Shown one piece after another: positions 36,469-44,547 of a DNA stretch of 64,000 nt; the first letter of the stretch is position 1; each line of letters opens with the position of its first letter. The notes under the pieces are model-generated. The model was given only the letters and a program-made list of their open reading frames with translations, searched no databases and had not been told where the DNA came from. This DNA is from Hyunsoonleella jejuensis (GTDB taxonomy: Bacteria; Bacteroidota; Bacteroidia; Flavobacteriales; Flavobacteriaceae): NCBI RefSeq assembly GCF_900111025.1, contig NZ_FOFN01000001.1, positions 248,001 through 312,000 on the forward strand, in the 5' to 3' direction. A program made the translations under genes and the position numbers.

Positions 36469-38042
36469 CACACGTAATGTTCATTAACCAACTCAATTAC
36501 ACTCTCCACAGTTGGTACCTTTGCAATCCTAACATCCTTAAAGTGCTTTTTAGCTTCTTTCGCTGTGGTTTCACCAATACAAAAAGCAATCACTTCGCAT
36601 TTATTACTGCGTACAAAACTTTCTACCGTTGAGGGACTGTAAAACATAGCGCCTTCAACAGTGTCATCAACTTTGTGTCCATCATATTTTGTTTGGTAGG
36701 CTTCTACCTCGTTTACCGTGATATTGTTGTCACTTAAAATTGTCGGCAAAGCATCTAATCTAATATCACTGCAAAAATAAGTTACTGCTGTACCTTCAAT
36801 ATATTCTACTAAATATTCGGCCAGTTTTTTAGCATTCTTTTCAGAGTGTTTAACCTTACCTATTTTCTTTTCTATAAGGCGTTTTGTTCTACGACCTACA
36901 CAGTATATATTTTTGAATTGTAACTCTACCGCTGAATAGTTTGTCACCAAAGCTTCAACAGCATTTTTACTGGTAATAATCACATTTTCTATTTCAGATT
37001 TTAAGATTTGTGGCCGAATACGATTCAAACTTATCTTAATGAAATCATCACTTTTAGAGGTAACCTTTTCATGAAATAGTTTTCTCTGATCTTCAGTTAA
37101 CTTTTTAGTAGAAAACACATTGGTTACTCTGTGCGAGTATTTAATATCATCCATTAAGCGTTTGCCGCCACGTTCGATAATATAATCTGCACAAAATACA
37201 GCTAAGTCCTCATGTTTACCTAAAGGTTCAGTACGTTCTATTTGTATTTTTTTAGAACCATCTTTACTTAAAAGGACACCTTTAAAATTGACTTCCTCAT
37301 TTTTAATATAAGCCAAAGCCCCTATAGGTGCTGTACATCCACCTTCTAATCGGTTTAAAAACTTGCGTTCTATGGTTGTGCAAATTTCGGTTTCCTCATG
37401 GTTAAGTGGCGCACAAGCTTCTTTTGTAAAATCATCTTCTTCTAACGCCGTAATCATAATGGCACCTTGGGCTGGTGCAGGAATCATCCAGTCCAAATTA
37501 ATGGCCTCTTCTGGTCTAACACCAATTCTGCCAATACCTGCAGCGGCGAAAATAGCACCATTCCAATTGCTATCTTGAAGTTTTTGCAAACGGGAATTAA
37601 CGTTACCACGTAAATCTGTAATAGTGTGCGTTGGATATCTGTTGAGCCATTGTGCTTTTCTACGTAAACTACCCGTAGCAATTACTGCATCTTTTGCACT
37701 TAAAAACTCTTCATTATCCTTAAACACCAGAGTATCATTTACATTACCGCGTTTTAAAACGGCGGCCTGAATAATACCTTTTGGCAAAACTGTTGGTACG
37801 TCTTTTAGTGAGTGTACCGCAATATCGATATCATGATTTAACATGGCAATATCTAAAGTGCGCGTAAAAATACCGGTAATGCCTAATTCGTACAGCGGTT
37901 TATCCAGCACTAAATCACCAGTAGATTTCACGGGGACCAATTCGGTTTGATGGCCTTCTTTTTCGAGTAAACTTTGTACAATTTTGGCTTGCCACAGTGC
38001 TAATTCACTGTCGCGCGTACCAATTCTAATGGTTTTAGACAT
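36468..38042 (-). CDS. hemC: Fused hydroxymethylbilane synthase (HemC) and uroporphyrinogen-III synthase (HemD)
   Basis: A 524-residue cytoplasmic protein doing two successive steps, porphobilinogen to hydroxymethylbilane to uroporphyrinogen III. HemC (1-305) begins IRIGTRDSELALWQA and contains HSLKDVPT, ATGSLRRKAQWL and the dipyrromethane-cofactor cysteine in LEGGCTAPIGALA (near 235). HemD (about 320-524) shows VIITSKNAVEAL, YCVGRRTKRLI, AYQTKYD, FYSPSTVESF and CIGETTAKEAKKH. The fusion channels an unstable intermediate. Its start overlaps the end of hemA by 8 bp. Confidence 0.93.
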   Translation of the reverse strand: MSKTIRIGTRDSELALWQAKIVQSLLEKEGHQTELVPVKSTGDLVLDKPLYELGITGIFTRTLDIAMLNHDIDIAVHSLKDVPTVLPKGIIQAAVLKRGNVNDTLVFKDNEEFLSAKDAVIATGSLRRKAQWLNRYPTHTITDLRGNVNSRLQKLQDSNWNGAIFAAAGIGRIGVRPEEAINLDWMIPAPAQGAIMITALEEDDFTKEACAPLNHEETEICTTIERKFLNRLEGGCTAPIGALAYIKNEEVNFKGVLLSKDGSKKIQIERTEPLGKHEDLAVFCADYIIERGGKRLMDDIKYSHRVTNVFSTKKLTEDQRKLFHEKVTSKSDDFIKISLNRIRPQILKSEIENVIITSKNAVEALVTNYSAVELQFKNIYCVGRRTKRLIEKKIGKVKHSEKNAKKLAEYLVEYIEGTAVTYFCSDIRLDALPTILSDNNITVNEVEAYQTKYDGHKVDDTVEGAMFYSPSTVESFVRSNKCEVIAFCIGETTAKEAKKHFKDVRIAKVPTVESVIELVNEHYV

Positions 38043-39300
38043 TTGTTTTCTGAGGTTCTTCTAATTGGAACACTTTTTTAATAAGTTCCAAGCTATCATC
38101 GGTAGAAACAGCATCATCCTTTAAATGATGTGCAAAATGATTCGTGATTTTTTGAATGATTTTATTGCTGATTAATTCGGCTTGAGCCTCATTAAAATCG
38201 CTTAACTTTTTCCGTTGCGTATCTAATTCTGCAGCTGCAAAACCATTAAGTTTATGCTTCAATGCTTTTATTGTGGGTGCAAACTTTCTAGTTTCTAGCC
38301 AATTATTAAATTCTCCTTTCACCTCTTCAATAATAGCCTCTGCTACAGGAATATCTTCTTTTCGCTTTTCTAAAGTCTCATCGGTAATTTTAGAAAGATG
38401 GTCTAAATGCACCAACGAAACATTGTCTAATTCCTGAACGTTTTCATTTACATTCTTTGGAATAGATAAATCTAGAATTAAAAGTGGTTTTTTTGTTTGA
38501 ATGATGTACTTGTCAATTGTAGGGCGATGTGCTCCAGTAGCTACAATCAAGATATCTGATTTTCCGATTTCTTCCTGTAGATTCGCATAATCCTTTACAA
38601 TTAAATTAAATTTTCCAGCAATACGCTCTGCTCTGTCTTTAGTTCTATTTATTAAGGTAATATGCTCGTTTTCTGTATGTTTTACTAGATTTTCACACGT
38701 GTTTCGCCCTATTTTCCCAGTTCCAAATAATAAAATATCTTTATTGGAAATATCTTCAACATTATTAAAAATATACTGCACCGAAGCAAAAGATACTGAT
38801 GTTGCCCCAGAAGATATATTTGTTTCAGTTTTAATACGTTTACTTGCTTGAATCACTGCATTTATCAAACGTTCGGAAAAGTGGTTTAATAAGTTGTAAG
38901 ATCTAGATAGTTTACTACTTGCTTTAAGTTGACTAATAATTTCAAAATCACCTAAAATTTGACTATCTAACCCAGAGCCAACACGAAACATATGGGCTAT
39001 GGCTTCTTTGTTTTTATAAATGTAAGCTACATCCCTAAATTCTTCAACTGTTCCGCTTGTATTATCGCAAAGCAATTCAATAAGTTGGTAAGGGTGTTGT
39101 GAAAAACCATAAATTTCAGTACGGTTGCAGGTAGACGTAACAATTAAGCTCTCAATGCCATTTTCTTTAGCTTGACGCAATAACGCATGCTTAGCGTCTT
39201 CGTCTAAACTAAAACGACCTCTAATATCGGCATCCGCTTTTTTATAACTTAAGCCAATGGCGTAAAAAGAACTACTTCTGCTAATATTATACTGATGCAT
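38035..39300 (-). CDS. hemA: Glutamyl-tRNA reductase
   Basis: Entry enzyme of C5-pathway heme synthesis: NADPH-dependent reduction of Glu-tRNA(Glu) to glutamate-1-semialdehyde. ATG at 39300 (MHQYNISRSSSFYAIGLSYK) is chosen over a TTG four codons upstream. The nucleophile is Cys58 in VTSTCNRTEIYG. GLDSQILGDFEIISQLK is the substrate-site signature, and LFGTGKIGRNTCENL the NADPH-binding loop. The C-terminal dimerisation helix is present (421 residues). It overlaps hemCD and is divergent from the AraC-type gene. The GSA aminotransferase hemL is not in the window. Confidence 0.96.
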   Translation of the reverse strand: MHQYNISRSSSFYAIGLSYKKADADIRGRFSLDEDAKHALLRQAKENGIESLIVTSTCNRTEIYGFSQHPYQLIELLCDNTSGTVEEFRDVAYIYKNKEAIAHMFRVGSGLDSQILGDFEIISQLKASSKLSRSYNLLNHFSERLINAVIQASKRIKTETNISSGATSVSFASVQYIFNNVEDISNKDILLFGTGKIGRNTCENLVKHTENEHITLINRTKDRAERIAGKFNLIVKDYANLQEEIGKSDILIVATGAHRPTIDKYIIQTKKPLLILDLSIPKNVNENVQELDNVSLVHLDHLSKITDETLEKRKEDIPVAEAIIEEVKGEFNNWLETRKFAPTIKALKHKLNGFAAAELDTQRKKLSDFNEAQAELISNKIIQKITNHFAHHLKDDAVSTDDSLELIKKVFQLEEPQKTNV

Positions 39301-39323
39301 TGCTATACCCAAAAATTACCACA

Positions 39324-39331
39324 CAAAAGTA
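39324..39331 (-). promoter_or_regulatory. Candidate -7 box of hemA
   Basis: TACTTTTG on the minus strand matches TAnnTTTG. The transcript would start about 17 nt before the hemA ATG. The -33 region is T-rich without a clear TTG. Confidence 0.5.
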
Positions 39332-39406
39332 GAGCGATTGATAATAAAAAAATAACGCTAGAAGAACTTTTAATATCGTTTGTGGTTTTTTAAGCCTTTT
39401 TCTATT

Positions 39407-39432
39407 AAAAATATGATATTTGTCATATTTTT
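39407..39432. promoter_or_regulatory. 10-bp perfect palindrome, candidate operator between hemA and the AraC-type gene
   Basis: AAAAATATGA (39407-39416), spacer TATTTG, TCATATTTTT (39423-39432). Its right arm contains the -7 box (39426-39433) of the plus-strand AraC-type gene, so a bound regulator would block that promoter. It lies about 80 bp upstream of the hemA -7 box. The binding protein is unknown. Confidence 0.5.
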
Positions 39433-39433
39433 G
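39426..39433 (+). promoter_or_regulatory. Candidate -7 box of the AraC-type regulator gene
   Basis: TATTTTTG matches TAnnTTTG, with predicted start near 39440 and a leader of about 50 nt. It is embedded in the palindrome at 39407-39432. Confidence 0.45.
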
Positions 39434-39492
39434 CAGTGTATTTGCGTGTTTCGAATGCTTTAATTTAGAATAAATCTAAATAAAACGAAAAA

Positions 39493-40389
39493 ATGACTGG
39501 TCAAAATCATATAAAAAGTGTCGCTAAAAGTACTTTTGAAGAAACAAAGGTAGATGAAGGGTTTTTAATATTAATGTTTAAAAACGAAAAAAGTGTCGCG
39601 CAAAGTGTTGCAAAAGAAATAGATAGCTCCTTTATTCAATTTCATTTTTGCATTAAGGGTGGCACTAGGTTTGTTTTTAACCAAGGACGCTATAGCTTAA
39701 ATATTAGCGAAGAAAACTCGTTATTATTATATAACCCCCAGCGCGAATTACCTGTAAATCTTGAGGTAGAGCCTAATTCTTGGATAGTATCCATATTAAT
39801 ATCCATTCAGAAGTTCCATGGACTATTCTCGCAAGAAGCCGATTACATTTCGTTCTTAAATTCTGAAAACAAAGACAAAAAATATTATAAAGATGGTGTA
39901 ATTACACCGTCTATGGCTATTGTTTTAAATCAATTAATCAATTACAGCTTAAACTCATCCATAAAACAATTGTATTTTAAAGGAAAAGCGTACGAGTTAT
40001 TAAGCTTGTACTTTAATAGAAGTGAAGACGCCGATATTGAACAGTGTCCGTTTTTAGTAGATGAAGGCAGCGTTACCAAGATTAGAAAAGCAAAAGATAT
40101 TATTGTATCTAGAATGGCGGAACCCCCAACGTTGCAGGAACTGGCCGACGAAATAGGTTTGAATATTAAAAAATTAAAAGAAGGCTTTAAACAAATTTAT
40201 GGCGATTCGGTATTTAGTTTTTTATTTGACTATAAAATGGAAGTGGCTCGTAAATTACTAGAATCTGGCACACACAATGTTAACGAAGTAGGCCATAAAG
40301 TTGGTTATAGTACATCCAGTCATTTTATTGCAGCATTTAAAAAAAAGTATGGTACAACGCCTAAAAAATACGTGATGTCGCTAAATTAA
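39493..40389 (+). CDS. AraC-family transcriptional regulator
   Basis: A 298-residue cytoplasmic DNA-binding protein. The N-terminal ligand/dimer domain (about 30-180, with FHFCIKGGTRFVFNQGRYSL) is of the type seen in PchR-like regulators. The C-terminal AraC double helix-turn-helix (about 205-298) has LQELADEIGLNIKKLKEGFKQ and HNVNEVGHKVGYSTSSHFIAAFKKKYG. It is transcribed divergently from hemA and upstream of hemH, with a palindrome in the shared intergenic region. This suggests control of heme or iron genes; that is inference from position. Confidence 0.87.
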   Translation: MTGQNHIKSVAKSTFEETKVDEGFLILMFKNEKSVAQSVAKEIDSSFIQFHFCIKGGTRFVFNQGRYSLNISEENSLLLYNPQRELPVNLEVEPNSWIVSILISIQKFHGLFSQEADYISFLNSENKDKKYYKDGVITPSMAIVLNQLINYSLNSSIKQLYFKGKAYELLSLYFNRSEDADIEQCPFLVDEGSVTKIRKAKDIIVSRMAEPPTLQELADEIGLNIKKLKEGFKQIYGDSVFSFLFDYKMEVARKLLESGTHNVNEVGHKVGYSTSSHFIAAFKKKYGTTPKKYVMSLN

Positions 40390-40440
40390 AAATATTAATA
40401 TTTATATTTTATTTTTGACTATACCCCAAAACTAGTAATT

Positions 40441-40596
40441 ATGAAGTTTTTATCCCCAGAAATAGAAGCACTCTCAAAACAATTTATAGAAGGTAAATCG
40501 CTAGCCAGAACTAACGTGTCTTGTGGTATTTTTCAAGATTGCGACCCTTCCGAAGATCGCCCTAAGCTAAAACACCTGCAAAATATAAAAAGCTAA
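40441..40596 (+). CDS. Possible 51-residue protein, function unknown
   Basis: ATG to TAA encoding MKFLSPEIEALSKQFIEGKS, then LARTNVSCGIFQDCDPSEDR and a short basic end. It has codon use like its neighbours, two Cys (CGIFQDC), and no signal peptide or membrane segment. A TATTTTTG -7-like box at 40410-40417 would give a short leader. It lies 51 bp after the AraC-type gene, on the same strand. I do not recognise a family. Confidence 0.5.
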   Translation: MKFLSPEIEALSKQFIEGKSLARTNVSCGIFQDCDPSEDRPKLKHLQNIKS

Positions 40597-40720
40597 CGGT
40601 AGGTCTTTTAAAAATTTCCAGCTATTTAAAAACACAAAAGCATTACGCTTTCAGAATACTTTAATAGATTTTATCAATTAGCGATGATTTAATTCATTCT
40701 ATTTTGTGGATTATCTATCG

Positions 40721-40728
40721 TATTTTTG
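40721..40728 (+). promoter_or_regulatory. Candidate -7 box before the NTF2-like secreted protein gene
   Basis: TATTTTTG matches TAnnTTTG, 15 nt before the ATG at 40744, which would leave a very short leader. No convincing -33 element. Confidence 0.3.
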
Positions 40729-40743
40729 CTACAAACAAATATT

Positions 40744-41343
40744 ATGATGAAATTATTTACAACGTTGGTTATTGCCTTTTTAATTACAATATCTGGTTTT
40801 TCTCAAACGCACACCGCTACCATAAAAACCGAGGCAGAAACATACTATAACCATATGACCGCCATGAATCTTGATGGCGTTTTAGATTACATGCACCCAA
40901 AAATGTTTGAAATGGCTTCTAGAGAGCAAATGAAGGCGGGCATGGAACAAATGTTTAATTCGCCACAAATGAAGATTGAGTTTATATCTAACGATGTTAC
41001 AAGCATTAGTGACGATATGGAAGAAGAGGGTATTACTTATGCTGTTGTGTTTTATAACAGTAAAATGCGAATGACGTTTTTAACCGAAAAAGATAAGCCT
41101 GCAGAGGAGCAAAAAGCCTATTTAGAATTAATGAAATCCACAATGGCTTCTCAGTTTGGCGCAGAAAACGTATCTGTAGATGAAGATACCTTATCTTTAG
41201 TAATAAACAACAATTCTAGCATGTTCGCTATTAAAGACCCTAGTTTTAATGGGTGGAAGTTTTTAGGAAACGAAGAAAATATGACGGCTTTTGTAAATTC
41301 AGTTGTACCAGAAACAGTTAGAACTGCTTTATTAAAGTCTTAA
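40744..41343 (+). CDS. Secreted protein of unknown function, NTF2/SnoaL-like in outline
   Basis: About 199 residues from ATG 40744 (a second ATG follows immediately; the longer frame begins with a TTG inside the promoter). Signal peptide MMKLFTTLVIAFLITISGFSQ. The mature protein alternates helix and strand, with YYNHMTAMNLDGVLDYMHPKMFE at the start (like the first helices of NTF2-type folds) and MFAIKDPSFNGWKFLGNEEN near the end (typical of their last strand). No catalytic residue can be named. It lies 41 bp before hemH, so they may be co-transcribed. Confidence 0.65.
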   Translation: MMKLFTTLVIAFLITISGFSQTHTATIKTEAETYYNHMTAMNLDGVLDYMHPKMFEMASREQMKAGMEQMFNSPQMKIEFISNDVTSISDDMEEEGITYAVVFYNSKMRMTFLTEKDKPAEEQKAYLELMKSTMASQFGAENVSVDEDTLSLVINNNSSMFAIKDPSFNGWKFLGNEENMTAFVNSVVPETVRTALLKS

Positions 41344-41383
41344 AAGACAGCAAAACCTTCTCAATAAAGAATAAAAAATAGTT

Positions 41384-42421
41384 ATGAAAGGAATTCTTTT
41401 AGTTAACTTAGGTTCACCTGACAGTCCAGAACCTAAAGATGTTAAAAAATATCTAGGTGAGTTTTTAATGGACGAACGTGTGATTGATGTACCCTTATGG
41501 GCGAGAAACTTGCTTGTAAAAGGCATCATACTAAACACCCGTCCAAAAGCTTCGGCTAAGGCTTACAAAAAAATTTGGTGGGAAGAAGGGTCGCCATTAA
41601 TTGTAATTTCAGAAAGACTTCAGAAAAAAGTACAAGAAAAGGTTAAATACCCTGTTGCCCTAGCCATGAGGTATGGGAGCATGACCATTAAAAAAGGGCT
41701 GCAAGAATTAGTGGATAAAGGTTGTACCGAAATAAAAACGATACCGCTATATCCGCAATTTGCAATGGCCACTACCGAGACTATCGATGTTAAGGTAGAT
41801 GAATTAGTTACTAAATATTTTCCGCAAGTAGAAATCACGAGCACGCCGGCCTTTTACTGGCGAGAAGATTATATCGATTTGCTTTCAAAAAGTATCAGTG
41901 AAACACTTGATGGATTAGATTATGAGCACATCCTTTTTAGTTATCACGGTGTTCCGGAACGTCATATTCGCAAAAGCGATGTTACCAATGGCAACTGCAA
42001 GATGGACGGCAAATGTTGTTTTAAAAAAGGAAGTCCTCAACACGAGTTTTGTTACCGTCACCAATGTGAAATCACCACGGTTAACGTCGCAAAAAAACTA
42101 GGTTTGAAAAATGGCACCTATTCAACATCATTTCAATCCCGACTCGGATTTGATCCATGGCTAAAGCCTTATACAGACCGAACTATTGAACGCATGGGTA
42201 AAGCAGGCATTAAAAAAATGGCCATTGTAACTCCAGCATTTGTAAGCGATTGTTTAGAGACGTTGGAAGAGATAGCCATGGAAGGGGAAGAAATATTCCA
42301 TGAAGTTGGAGGCAAAGAGTTTACAGTTATTCCATGCTTAAATGAACGTGAAGATTTTGCCCAAGTTTTAGCCAATATAGCCGAAGAATGGGCCACCGTT
42401 AAAAAGCCTAAAATTGCTTAA
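41384..42421 (+). CDS. hemH: Ferrochelatase
   Basis: Inserts Fe2+ into protoporphyrin IX to make protoheme, at the membrane face. The 345 residues begin MKGILLVNLGSPDSPEPKDV. They show RPKASAKAYKKIWWEEGSPL, the catalytic-His segment FSYHGVPERH, YSTSFQSRLGFDPWLKPYT, and the C-terminal VTPAFVSDCLETLEEI. A Cys-rich insert (NCKMDGKCCFKKGSPQHEFC) lies between the catalytic His and the SFQSR segment and could bind an Fe-S cluster or metal. Its stop overlaps the ATG of the MATE gene (TAATG). Confidence 0.96.
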   Translation: MKGILLVNLGSPDSPEPKDVKKYLGEFLMDERVIDVPLWARNLLVKGIILNTRPKASAKAYKKIWWEEGSPLIVISERLQKKVQEKVKYPVALAMRYGSMTIKKGLQELVDKGCTEIKTIPLYPQFAMATTETIDVKVDELVTKYFPQVEITSTPAFYWREDYIDLLSKSISETLDGLDYEHILFSYHGVPERHIRKSDVTNGNCKMDGKCCFKKGSPQHEFCYRHQCEITTVNVAKKLGLKNGTYSTSFQSRLGFDPWLKPYTDRTIERMGKAGIKKMAIVTPAFVSDCLETLEEIAMEGEEIFHEVGGKEFTVIPCLNEREDFAQVLANIAEEWATVKKPKIA

Positions 42422-43773
42422 TGGCTAAGGTATCATCACAAGATTTAGGCACACAACCCATAGGCAAGCTTCTGGTAATGCAGGCTGTTCCTGCATCTAT
42501 TGGTATTTTGGTGATGTCCTTAAACATCTTGGTAGATACTATTTTTGTAGGGCAATGGATTGGCGCTACGGCTATTGCAGCCATTAATGTAGTTTTACCG
42601 GTATCCTTCTTTATTGCAGCTCTAGGAATGGCAATTGGTATCGGCGGTTCGTCCATAATTTCACGTGCGCTTGGAGCTGACAATATTAAAAAAGCACGCA
42701 TAACTTTCGGCAATCAAATTACCCTTACCCTTTTGGTAACCATTGTTATGGTGATATTCGGGTTATGGTTTATAGATGGTATCATTCCTGCATTTGGTGG
42801 TAAAGGCGCTATTTTAGAGCCTGCAACTATTTATTATAGAATTGTTTTGTACGGGGTGCCCTTTTTGGCCTTGTGTATGATGGGAAATACGGTAATTCGC
42901 GCAGAAGGCAAACCAAAATTTGCCATGTATGCCATGATGATCCCTTCGGTTGGCAATCTGCTTCTAGACTATATTTTTATCAATGTTTTAGATTGGGGTA
43001 TGATGGGAGCCGCTTGGGCAACTACAGGTTCTTACCTGTTGTGTTTTGGATTTATTTTTTGGTTTTTCTTATCGAAACACTCAGAGCTTAAATTATTAAA
43101 ATGTCATTTTGGACTACAAAGACGTATCGTTTCAGAAATAGGATCTTTAGGTTTTGTAACGCTTTCCCGACAAGCCGTGGTGAGTATCACCTATTTATTT
43201 ATGAATAATATTTTATTCGATTTAGGAGGCGAAACCTCGGTTACAGCTTACGCTATCGTTGGGCGCATGCTTATGTTTGCATTGTTTCCTGTATATGGTA
43301 TTACACAAGGGTTTTTACCCATTGCCGGTTTTAATTATGGTGCATCCAAATTCCAGCGTGTACAAAAAACAATAATAACCGCCATATTATATGCGTCTGG
43401 GTTGGCAACTCTGGTATTTATAATGCTAATGGTGTTTCCAGAAGCCATCACCCGTTTATTCACCAAAGACCAAAACGTGATTTTAGAAACACCGTCTGCA
43501 ATGCGATGGGTGTTTGCAGCAACACCAATTATTGCCATTCAACTTATTGGAGCAGCCTATTTTCAAGCTGTGGGTAAAGCTATTCCAGCGTTATTGCTTA
43601 CCTTAACGCGTCAAGGGTTTTTCTTTATTCCATTAATATTAATTTTACCGAAATTTTACGGAGAAATTGGGGTTTGGATGTCCTTCCCGATTGCCGATGT
43701 ACTTTCTACCATCGTAACCGCTATTTTTTTACATAGAGAAGTGAAACAGAATCTTTTGCCGAATACAGCATAA
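42421..43773 (+). CDS. MATE family efflux transporter
   Basis: A 450-residue inner-membrane antiporter with twelve hydrophobic segments in two related halves. The first half has PIGKLLVMQAVPASIGILVMSL, VDTIFVGQWIGATAIAAINVV and MAIGIGGSSIISRALGADN. The second half has GFVTLSRQAVVSITYLFMNN and GITQGFLPIAGFNYGASKFQRV, the conserved MATE entry motif. It probably exports drugs or metabolites with Na+ or H+. Translational coupling to hemH raises the possibility of porphyrin or heme-intermediate export, which is speculative. Confidence 0.92.
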   Translation: MAKVSSQDLGTQPIGKLLVMQAVPASIGILVMSLNILVDTIFVGQWIGATAIAAINVVLPVSFFIAALGMAIGIGGSSIISRALGADNIKKARITFGNQITLTLLVTIVMVIFGLWFIDGIIPAFGGKGAILEPATIYYRIVLYGVPFLALCMMGNTVIRAEGKPKFAMYAMMIPSVGNLLLDYIFINVLDWGMMGAAWATTGSYLLCFGFIFWFFLSKHSELKLLKCHFGLQRRIVSEIGSLGFVTLSRQAVVSITYLFMNNILFDLGGETSVTAYAIVGRMLMFALFPVYGITQGFLPIAGFNYGASKFQRVQKTIITAILYASGLATLVFIMLMVFPEAITRLFTKDQNVILETPSAMRWVFAATPIIAIQLIGAAYFQAVGKAIPALLLTLTRQGFFFIPLILILPKFYGEIGVWMSFPIADVLSTIVTAIFLHREVKQNLLPNTA

Positions 43774-43817
43774 TATGTTTAACTTTAAACACTGAAAACA
43801 CCTCTTATAAACAACCA

Positions 43818-44363
43818 ATGGCATATTTCTATTTAAAAGCATTTCATCTCATTTTTGTTATTACTTGGTTTGCGGGTTTGTTTTACATTCCAAGGCTTTT
43901 TGTGTACCAAATAGAAGCCTTTCATAAACCATCTCCCGATAAAGAGATTTTGGGCAAACAGCTTAAACTTATGGCAAAACGCCTGTGGTTTATCATTACA
44001 TGGCCGTCCGCTATTTTAGCATTACTTTTTGGTTTAGCATTATTTCACCTCAACCCAACATTGTTGTATCAGCCATGGATGCAAGTGAAACTCGCTTTTA
44101 TTTTACTGCTGTTTATTTATCATATAAAAACACATAAATACTACCAACAACTACAAAACGATGTGGTTAAAAAATCATCAAGCTACATGCGTATCTGGAA
44201 CGAGGGTGCTACATTTATCCTTTTTGCAGTCATCTTTTTAGTGATTCTAAAAAGTGCTATTAATTGGATTTGGGGTGTTATCGGAATTCTTGTTTTGGGC
44301 ATGCTCATCATGCTTGGTTTTAAACTTTACAAAAACATCAGAGAAAAAAACCCAGACGCTTAA
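43818..44363 (+). CDS. hemJ: Protoporphyrinogen oxidase HemJ
   Basis: A 181-residue inner-membrane protein (UPF0093/HemJ) oxidising protoporphyrinogen IX to protoporphyrin IX. Four to five membrane helices are visible, starting MAYFYLKAFHLIFVITWFAGLFYIPRLF with the conserved His and Arg. WMQVKLAFILLLFIYHI (Lys and His) and YMRIWNEGATFILF (Arg-x-x-Asn-Glu) complete the family pattern. It supplies the step between HemF and HemH, both encoded nearby, giving a protoporphyrin-dependent route. Confidence 0.92.
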   Translation: MAYFYLKAFHLIFVITWFAGLFYIPRLFVYQIEAFHKPSPDKEILGKQLKLMAKRLWFIITWPSAILALLFGLALFHLNPTLLYQPWMQVKLAFILLLFIYHIKTHKYYQQLQNDVVKKSSSYMRIWNEGATFILFAVIFLVILKSAINWIWGVIGILVLGMLIMLGFKLYKNIREKNPDA

Positions 44364-44547
44364 AACTTTTGGTGCTGTGGGAGTTTTGTTTCATAACGAC
44401 TATAATTTTAGGCAGAATTTGTTTTCATAGAAAAAAGCCTTCTTAATATTGAAATGTTCCTAACGCTCTTTGGTGCGATTATTGTTATCTTTAGTCCATC
44501 AACATTTTCAAAACAATAGCTTAATATTACCTGTGGGCATCTTGCAA

